Source of the DNA: Desulfobulbaceae bacterium UBA5123
GTDB lineage: Bacteria > Desulfobacterota > Desulfobulbia > Desulfobulbales > UBA5123
Length of the DNA stretch: 7,249 nt
Assembly (NCBI GenBank): GCA_002415465.1
Contig: DHYT01000127.1
Span: 351-7,599 of the forward strand
Direction of reading: 5' to 3'
The notes beneath the pieces are model-generated. The model made no database searches. It was given only the letters and a program-made list of their open reading frames with translations, and was not told the origin of the DNA. Of this stretch, positions 1 through 4,343 are shown piece after piece (within the stretch, counting starts at the first letter, position 1; each line of letters opens with the position of its first letter). A program made the position numbers and the translations under genes.

Positions 1-564
1 GGCCAGGGGGACGGCGGCCGCAACCATTTCGGGGAAGCGAACGCACCATTCCAAGAGCTGCATGCCGCCCAGAGAACCTCCGATGACGGCCAGCAGCCGA
101 GTGATGCCGAGATGATCGATCAGCTGTTTCTGGGCCTCAACCATGTCCCCGATGGTGACCACCGGAAAATCAAGGCCGTAAGGCTTGCCCGTCTCCGGAT
201 TGAGCGATGATGGGCCGGTGGAACCCATGCAGCCGCCGAGGATGTTGCTGCAGATCACGAAATAACGGTCCGTGTCGATCCCCTTGCCGGGCCCGACCAT
301 GATCTCCCACCAGCCCGGCTTGGTGCGGGCCTCGCTGTAATAGCCGGCCACGTGTGAATCGCCGGTGAGGGCGTGCAGGATCAGGATGACGTTGTCCCGC
401 TCCGGCGACAGGGTGCCGTAGGTTTCATAGGCGATGGTCACCGGCCCCAGCCGGGCGCCGCTGGCAAGCACCATCCGGTTGGGTGGTTCGGCGAAGGTGA
501 AGAATTTCTTCTCGACGATGCCAACCGAGGGTTCGTCGTTGGCCACGCTGTGGTACTCGCTCAT
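1..564 (-). CDS. metX: Homoserine O-acetyltransferase MetX, N-terminal 188 residues (gene continues past left edge)
   Basis: Transfers the acetyl group of acetyl-CoA to homoserine, the activation step of cytoplasmic methionine synthesis. My translation from the ATG at 564-562 gives 188 residues with no stop, ending exactly at base 1. It shows the alpha/beta-hydrolase fold of the family: HALTGDSH at about residues 64-71, [14 protein letters not shown] at 107-120, and the nucleophile elbow GGSLGGMQ at 162-169 with catalytic Ser164. The Asp and His of the triad lie in the missing C-terminal half. The start is one base after the metY stop (TGA, one base, ATG) with no strong Shine-Dalgarno sequence, so translation is probably coupled to metY. 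Acetyl rather than succinyl specificity is inferred from the MetX-like sequence and the MetY partner; sequence alone can mislead on this. The gene is truncated by the window edge, not broken. Confidence 0.95.
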   Translation of the reverse strand, partial: MSEYHSVANDEPSVGIVEKKFFTFAEPPNRMVLASGARLGPVTIAYETYGTLSPERDNVILILHALTGDSHVAGYYSEARTKPGWWEIMVGPGKGIDTDRYFVICSNILGGCMGSTGPSSLNPETGKPYGLDFPVVTIGDMVEAQKQLIDHLGITRLLAVIGGSLGGMQLLEWCVRFPEMVAAAVPLA

Positions 565-565
565 T

Positions 566-1825
566 TCAGCGCAATCCGTCCAGGGCCTGGGTAAGATCGG
601 CGATGATGTCTTTTGCCGCCTCGATCCCCACCGACAGCCGGATCAGATCCGGGGTAATCGACAACGCCGCCCTGGTTTCCTCGGGAAACGATACGTATTG
701 CGAGGAGTAGGGATGGATGACCAGGCTCTTGCAGTCGCCCAGATTGGCAAGATGATAGATCATCCGCAGGCGATTGATGAACCGAAAGCAGGTTTCCTGA
801 TTCTTGAGGCCGAAGGCAAGGAGCCCGCCGAACCCCTTTTCGCCGAACTGTTCCCTGGCGGTGCGGTTGCCGGGGTGGGTGGCCAGGCCGGCGTAGTTGA
901 CCCAGGCGACTTCGGGCCGGTAACGCAAGAATTCTGCGACCTTGATGGTGTTGGCCATGTGTCGCTCCATGCGCAGGGCCAAGGTGTCCAGGCCGATCAT
1001 GGTGAGATAGGCATGCAGGGGCGCGGCGGTGGTGCCGTAGTTGATATGGTGCTCGCGCCAAACCTTGTCGAGATAGGCAAGCGGCCCCTTGCGGTCGACA
1101 TAGGGCTGCATGTCAGGGAAACGGCCCTGTTGCCAGTCGAATTTGCCGCCGTCGATGACCACCCCGCCGGTGGCGTCGCCGTGACCGGACAAATACTTGG
1201 TGGTGGAATGGATCACCACATCGGCGCCGAGTTCGATGGGTCGGCAAAGATACGGGCTGGCGAGGGTGTTGTCGACCAAGAGCGGCAACCCGTGCCGATG
1301 GGCGATAGCCGAAGCCTTGCGGAGATCGGGGATGTCCATCTTGGGGTTGCCGATGACTTCCAGATAGATGAACCGGGTCTTGTCGTTGATCGCCGACTCT
1401 ATTGCCGCCATGTTGGTGGATTCAACCATCCGCGGGGTGATGTCGTACTTACCGAAAACATTCTTGAACAGCAGATAGGTGGACATGAAAAGCGAGTTGC
1501 CGCAGACAAACTCGTCGCCTGAACGGAGCAGGGCCATGCAGGCGTTGGTGATGGCGGCCATCCCCGAGGACATGAAAATCGCGCCCCGTCCGTTCTCAAG
1601 GGTGGCAAGCTTCTCTTCCAGAGCCCGGTTGGTGGGGTTGGTGAGCCGCATATAGATGTGATCGGTGGTTTTGCCTGAGAAGGTGTCGCGCAGATTTTCG
1701 GCGGTGGGATGACTGTGCGAGGCTGACTGATAGATAGGCGGCAGGGTCGCGCCCTGCCAATCCTCGGGCGACTGACCGGCATGGATCACCTTGCTGTCAA
1801 AGCTCAACGAATCTGTTTTCTTCAT
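566..1825 (-). CDS. metY: O-acetylhomoserine sulfhydrylase (aminocarboxypropyltransferase) MetY, 419 aa
   Basis: PLP enzyme of the Cys/Met-metabolism family (fold type I) that makes homocysteine from O-acetylhomoserine and sulfide, in the cytoplasm. Numbered from the ATG at 1825: YMR at 58-60 (phosphate contacts from the neighbouring subunit), SSGMAAI from 86 (PLP phosphate loop), DNT at 185-187 (Asp to the pyridine nitrogen), [12 protein letters not shown] with the Schiff-base Lys at 210, and RLSVGIE near the C-terminus with the carboxylate-binding Arg396. Length is normal for the family. The frame stays open upstream through ATG 1855 and TTG 1858, but only ATG 1825 has a good ribosome-binding site (GAGGGAG), so I use it. 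It is the first gene of a metY-metX unit, one base before metX. Direct sulfhydrylation suits a sulfide-rich anaerobe. It could act on other O-acyl-homoserines, but the acetyl form is most likely. Confidence 0.95.
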   Translation of the reverse strand: MKKTDSLSFDSKVIHAGQSPEDWQGATLPPIYQSASHSHPTAENLRDTFSGKTTDHIYMRLTNPTNRALEEKLATLENGRGAIFMSSGMAAITNACMALLRSGDEFVCGNSLFMSTYLLFKNVFGKYDITPRMVESTNMAAIESAINDKTRFIYLEVIGNPKMDIPDLRKASAIAHRHGLPLLVDNTLASPYLCRPIELGADVVIHSTTKYLSGHGDATGGVVIDGGKFDWQQGRFPDMQPYVDRKGPLAYLDKVWREHHINYGTTAAPLHAYLTMIGLDTLALRMERHMANTIKVAEFLRYRPEVAWVNYAGLATHPGNRTAREQFGEKGFGGLLAFGLKNQETCFRFINRLRMIYHLANLGDCKSLVIHPYSSQYVSFPEETRAALSITPDLIRLSVGIEAAKDIIADLTQALDGLR

Positions 1826-1827
1826 GG

Positions 1828-1834
1828 CTCCCTC
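1828..1834 (-). promoter_or_regulatory. Shine-Dalgarno sequence that decides the metY start
   Basis: On the minus strand GAGGGAG lies two bases before the ATG at 1825, with its GAGG core five bases away. The upstream in-frame starts (ATG 1855, TTG 1858) have no comparable purine-rich sequence, and the 11 extra residues they would add are not recognisable family sequence. Confidence 0.7.
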
Positions 1835-1926
1835 GTAGAAATGTTTCAGCGACATCAATTCACGCCGGATTCATGACCGTAGCCTCAAAGGCTGAGCATA
1901 GACATGACAAAACGGAATGCCAATTA

Positions 1927-1955
1927 TTTGTAGTATAAGGAAAGGTATTAATCAA
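1927..1955 (-). promoter_or_regulatory. Possible sigma70-type promoter for metY-metX
   Basis: Minus strand TTGATT (1955-1950) and TACAAA (1932-1927) are separated by 17 bases. The match to TTGACA/TATAAT is partial (4 of 6 in each box). It would give a leader of about 95 bases before the metY ATG. It sits in the AT-rich centre of the gap, which supports it, but the match alone is weak. Confidence 0.3.
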
Positions 1956-2055
1956 CATTCTTTTGCCGGTGTTTTTCCTTGCAATCAGCAGCCTGGCCGC
2001 ATAATGTGCCACCAAACCGCCGAGGATCACCCTTTCAGCCCCATGAGCGCCCCCA

Positions 2056-3096
2056 ATGCAGAGAATCGACCTCAAAGATCTCCCCCTCGCCCAACTGACC
2101 GACTTTGTCGTCGGCCTCGGCCTGCCGGCGTTCCGCGCCAAACAGATTTTTTCCTGGCTCTACCGGCCCGGCATTATCTCCTTCGATCAGATGACCGATC
2201 TTTCCAAGGAGTTGCGGGCCACCCTGGCCGCTCAGTGCGACATCAGCTCCTTTGCCCCGGCCGCCACGGAGACTTCCGAGGACGGAACGGTTAAATATGG
2301 CTTCAGGCTTAATGACGGGTTGATGATCGAAACCGTTCTTATCCCGGAAGAAAACCGCAACACACTCTGCGTCTCCTCACAGGTGGGCTGCGCCATGGGC
2401 TGCCGCTTCTGTCTCACCGGCACCATGGGTTTCAAGCGGAACCTGCGGCCGGCAGAGATCGTCAATCAGGTCATGGCGGTGATGGATGACATGGCCGCGG
2501 GGGGCAAAGGGCGGCTGACCAACCTGGTTTTCATGGGCATGGGTGAACCGCTGGCCAACTTCGACAACCTGCTCAACGCCCTGGAGATCCTGATGGATCA
2601 CCGGGGGCTTGATTTCTCTTCCAGAAAGGTCACCGTTTCCACCTGCGGGCTGGTGCCGCGCATCAAGGAACTTGGCGAACGGATCGAGGTAAACCTCGCC
2701 ATCTCCCTGCACAGCGTCAACGACGCCACCCGCAGCCGATTGATGCCGGTGAATGACACCTACCCCGTGGACGTACTGCTGTCCACCTGCCGCCATGACT
2801 TTCCCTTGGCGAAAAGGCGGCGGATCATGTTTGAATACACCCTTTTTGAAGGGATCAACGATTCCCTGGCCGATGCCAAGGAACTTGCCAGAAAACTCCG
2901 CGGCATCCGCTGCAAGATCAATCTGCTCTCCTACAACCGTTGCGAAGCCCTCCCCTACCGCTCGCCGACCCGAAAACAGATCGAGGCCTTCCAGAAGGTG
3001 CTGCAGGATGCGGGCTACTCAGCCTTCATCCGCACCAGCCGAGGGGGTGATATCTCGGCAGCATGCGGCCAGCTAGCCAAAAAAGAAGGCGGTTGA
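2056..3096 (+). CDS. rlmN: Dual-specificity 23S rRNA/tRNA adenine C2-methyltransferase RlmN, 346 aa
   Basis: Radical-SAM enzyme that methylates C2 of A2503 in 23S rRNA and of A37 in some tRNAs, affecting decoding accuracy and the peptide exit tunnel. The N-terminal helical RNA-binding domain (about 1-90) has the typical LGLPAFRAKQIFSWLY. The [4Fe-4S] triad is C112-x3-C116-x2-C119 in GCAMGCRFC, followed by GMGEP at 161-165 for SAM binding. The two mechanistic cysteines are also present: C105, seven residues before the cluster motif as in E. coli (C118), and C337 in GDISAACGQL, equivalent to the methyl-carrying C355. Length is normal for the short form of the family. The start is fixed by an in-frame TGA at 2044-2046 and by family-like MQRIDLKDL. 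No strong Shine-Dalgarno sequence is visible. It is transcribed alone, divergent from metY and convergent with the receiver gene. The methyl-carrying cysteine and clean family context favour RlmN over the resistance paralogue Cfr. Confidence 0.97.
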   Translation: MQRIDLKDLPLAQLTDFVVGLGLPAFRAKQIFSWLYRPGIISFDQMTDLSKELRATLAAQCDISSFAPAATETSEDGTVKYGFRLNDGLMIETVLIPEENRNTLCVSSQVGCAMGCRFCLTGTMGFKRNLRPAEIVNQVMAVMDDMAAGGKGRLTNLVFMGMGEPLANFDNLLNALEILMDHRGLDFSSRKVTVSTCGLVPRIKELGERIEVNLAISLHSVNDATRSRLMPVNDTYPVDVLLSTCRHDFPLAKRRRIMFEYTLFEGINDSLADAKELARKLRGIRCKINLLSYNRCEALPYRSPTRKQIEAFQKVLQDAGYSAFIRTSRGGDISAACGQLAKKEGG

Positions 3097-3118
3097 GCAC
3101 AGGCCACCGCCTGCTTCA
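3094..3118 (+). terminator. Weak hairpin at the end of rlmN, possible terminator
   Basis: CAGGC (3100-3104), loop CACC, GCCTG (3109-3113) form a five-pair GC-rich stem. TGAG (3094-3097) and TTCA (3115-3118) can extend it across a small internal loop. No run of T follows, so it is not a classical intrinsic terminator. It lies in the 68-base convergent gap, where transcripts of both neighbours must end. Confidence 0.25.
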
Positions 3119-3164
3119 TCCATTCGATGGGGAAATATGAGATAAATCTCAGGGGTGAGGCGAA

Positions 3165-3536
3165 TCAGGAAGCGAGAACCCGCTCCAGGGTTTCCTTGAG
3201 GATGGACAGCTCAAACGGTTTTTGCAGGATGGCATCGAGTTCTTTTTCCTTGCTCTCGACGTTTTCATACTGTTCGCACATGCTGCCGGAACACAAGACT
3301 ACTTTTGCCTGTGGGCGCAACGCTTTCCGCAGCAGTGGCAACAATTCGAATCCGCTCATGTCCGGCAGGGAGAGGTCAAGGAGAACCAAATCGATGGCGG
3401 CGGCATGGGTTTTCGCCTGGGCCAGCGCCCCCTTGCCATCATCAGCCGGCAACACCTCGTAACCGAGCAGCGACAGCAATTCACTGGTCACGCTTTGCAC
3501 CATCTCATCATCATCGATAAGCAGAATTGTCGCCAA
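3165..3536 (-). CDS. Stand-alone response-regulator receiver protein (CheY-like), 123 aa
   Basis: A single REC domain with no output domain. It probably passes a phosphorylation signal from a histidine kinase by protein-protein contact. All key residues are visible: acidic pocket D8-D9-D10, phospho-acceptor D54 in VLLDLSLPDMSG, switch Ser83 in LCSGS, and Lys106 in QKPF. Length is what a lone receiver domain needs, and the C-terminal helix is complete before the TGA stop. The start is TTG at 3536-3534: an in-frame stop lies just upstream (TGA at 3548-3546), no ATG is available before the first beta strand, and a good Shine-Dalgarno sequence sits six bases away. No kinase or chemotaxis gene is adjacent, so the pathway is unknown. 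It is convergent with rlmN and separated from mvhD by an AT-rich gap, so it is probably its own transcription unit. Confidence 0.9.
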   Translation of the reverse strand: MATILLIDDDEMVQSVTSELLSLLGYEVLPADDGKGALAQAKTHAAAIDLVLLDLSLPDMSGFELLPLLRKALRPQAKVVLCSGSMCEQYENVESKEKELDAILQKPFELSILKETLERVLAS

Positions 3537-3542
3537 ACTTCG

Positions 3543-3547
3543 CCCTC
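3543..3547 (-). promoter_or_regulatory. Shine-Dalgarno sequence supporting the TTG start of the receiver gene
   Basis: Minus strand GAGGG, then six bases (CGAAGT), then TTG at 3536. An ATG at 3549-3547 overlaps this motif but is out of frame, so the TTG is the only start that fits. Confidence 0.65.
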
Positions 3548-3595
3548 ATTCAAGCTGTCTTGGTTTACAGAGGTGCCACGGTTGGATCGTTGATC

Positions 3596-3623
3596 ATGTT
3601 ATTTATTACTTACTTACAAACAA
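3596..3623 (-). promoter_or_regulatory. Possible promoter of the receiver gene
   Basis: Minus strand TTGTTT (3623-3618), 16-base spacer, TAACAT (3601-3596). The match is partial, but it is placed correctly just after the hairpin and about 60 bases before the TTG start. The local AT-richness could produce such a match by chance. Confidence 0.3.
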
Positions 3624-3626
3624 ACT

Positions 3627-3663
3627 ACCGCATTCCCCTCGCCGTTTGCAAGGAGAATGCGGT
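3627..3663 (-). terminator. Inverted repeat, likely terminator of the hdrA-mvhD operon
   Basis: ACCGCATTC (3627-3635) and GAATGCGGT (3655-3663) are perfect nine-base complements. Read on the minus strand, the stem extends by a T-G wobble and two C-G pairs to 12 pairs with a 13-base loop. On the plus strand the first extra pair is an A/C mismatch, so the stem is better in minus-strand RNA. The minus-strand tail is T-rich but interrupted (AGTTTGTTTG), about 70 bases after the mvhD stop. An A8 tract at 3664-3671 on the plus strand reads as T8 before the stem on the minus strand, the wrong side for a terminator. Confidence 0.45.
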
Positions 3664-3733
3664 AAAAAAAATGATTACATAACGTATCTCGCAAGTCCAT
3701 CATAATGGCCGCAAACCCTTGCCGGAAGGGATA

Positions 3734-4339
3734 TCAAGCCAATGCTTCACTGATGGTTTTGGTCAGTTTTTCCTCAACCAGATTCACGATCGTGGCCTCG
3801 GTGACCTTGCTGCCTTCCTTGCGAATGGTCTTGGTGACGTTGCCGAACCCGACCCGCAGTTTCCGGTCGTTGACCAGATCAAGGGCCTTGTTGATCCGTT
3901 TTTTCAACTCCGCCGGATCAATACCCTCGGCGTGCCCGAGGGGGCCAAGCTCACGCACCTGCTTGGTGAAGTCGGTGATCAGCTTGACAAAACGCGGCGC
4001 TTCCGCGGCCGAGGCCCATTGCAGATTGAAACGCGCCGGATTGACCCCGATTTCGGTCAAGATCTTCTTCACCAGTGCGTTAACTCCCATTGCGTCATAA
4101 TTACCAACCTGGTAATGACATTCGCCGAGTTGTCAGCCGCCGGTAAAGATGCCCGCCGCTCCTTCGGCGAATCCTTTCAAAACAAAGGACGGATCAAGTC
4201 GGCCGGTACACATGACCCGGATGGTCCGCAGGTTGGGCGGATACTGGTACCGGGAAACCCCGGCCGAATCAGCGGCGGCGTAACAGCACCAGTTGCAGAG
4301 AAATCCCAGAATCTTGGGATTGAATTCCTCCTTACTCAT
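3734..4339 (-). CDS. mvhD: Selenocysteine-containing MvhD-family [2Fe-2S] electron-transfer subunit, 201 aa with UGA read as Sec69
   Basis: MvhD links a hydrogenase or formate dehydrogenase to HdrA, passing electrons through a [2Fe-2S] cluster in the cytoplasm. The N-terminal piece (residues 1-68) has C15-NW-C18-C19, [10 protein letters not shown] with C44, and ends in GG. An in-frame TGA at 4135-4133 follows, then [11 protein letters not shown] with C74, then the rest in the same frame to a TGA stop at 3736-3734. The family has Cys at this exact place (GGC-x4-CHY-x2-GN), so the TGA is read as selenocysteine. A hairpin with a GGU loop follows. The MvhD core covers about 1-135, ending in LGPLG. 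Residues 136-201 are a charged helical tail beyond the minimal domain. The start ATG at 4339 has GAGGAG seven bases before it, inside the end of hdrA, four bases after its stop, so the two are co-translated. Selenocysteine is known in the methanogen homologue VhuD. The insertion itself is inferred, not measured. Confidence 0.92.
4094..4119 (-). promoter_or_regulatory. Candidate bacterial SECIS element of mvhD
   Basis: Counting U of the UGA as 1, minus-strand bases 17-42 fold as GUC/GAC (3 pairs), a three-base bulge UAU on the 3' side, AUUACC/GGUAAU (6 pairs) and apical loop AGGUU. The loop carries the GGU that SelB needs in the E. coli fdhF element (loop AGGUCU). The loop starts 22 bases after the UGA, within the usual spacing for bacterial SECIS. 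Folded by eye only. Confidence 0.7.
4133..4135 (-). other. In-frame UGA, predicted selenocysteine codon (Sec69) of mvhD
   Basis: TGA sits between GG and QLGECHY, replacing the first cysteine of the conserved GGC-x4-C motif. One base separates it from a Cys codon. Family-typical sequence is in frame on both sides, with no shift. Confidence 0.9.
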
Positions 4340-4343
4340 ATGC

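Larger units (their letters stand above)
1826..2055. other. Divergent intergenic region between metY and rlmN
   Basis: This 230-base gap holds the leaders and presumably the promoters of both genes. The centre (about 1920-1965) is clearly more AT-rich than the flanks. On the minus strand a sigma70-like pair is listed separately. For rlmN the best -10-like hexamer is TATAAG at 1934-1939, without a recognisable -35. A small hairpin AGCCT-CAA-AGGCT lies at 1881-1893 in the metY leader. I see no SAM or other riboswitch core that I recognise, and the short open frames crossing the gap look random. Confidence 0.5.
3537..3733. other. AT-rich intergenic gap between mvhD and the receiver gene
   Basis: This 197-base gap contains a strong inverted repeat (3627-3663), an eight-base A tract on the plus strand (3664-3671), and low-complexity tetranucleotide runs: TTAC three times at 3606-3617, then AAAC twice at 3618-3625. 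I see no small gene with a convincing start and ribosome-binding site. It most likely ends the hdrA-mvhD transcript and starts the receiver transcript. Confidence 0.5.

Noticed and set aside
434..1522. Plus-strand open frame of 362 codons opposite metX and metY
   Set aside because: It is a shadow of metY/metX, both of which have complete motif sets on the minus strand.
1826..1955. SAM riboswitch upstream of metY
   Set aside because: I could not find the conserved core of SAM-I or SAM-II in the leader; only a five-pair hairpin is visible.
1860..2294. Short open frames in both directions across the metY-rlmN gap (1860-2141 minus, 1917-2294 plus, including ATG 2043)
   Set aside because: No recognisable product. 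The plus one overlaps rlmN in another frame, and rlmN itself clearly starts at 2056.
3139..3150. GAGATAAATCTC palindrome as a terminator of the receiver gene
   Set aside because: It has only four usable pairs with a short loop and no proper T run, too weak to call.
3606..3625. CRISPR-like or other functional tandem repeats (TTAC x3, AAAC x2)
   Set aside because: They are tetranucleotide runs in AT-rich sequence, with no spacer structure and too short to indicate an array or mobile element.
3734..4090. Separate small gene of 118 codons starting at ATG 4090
   Set aside because: It has no ribosome-binding site and corresponds to the C-terminal part of MvhD. The 14 codons before it are family sequence (ECHY, GN) in the same frame.
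4133..4135. Nonsense mutation making mvhD a pseudogene
   Set aside because: The frame and family motifs are intact on both sides, the TGA hits exactly a conserved Cys known to be Sec in homologues, and a second gene next door shows the same pattern with its own hairpin.
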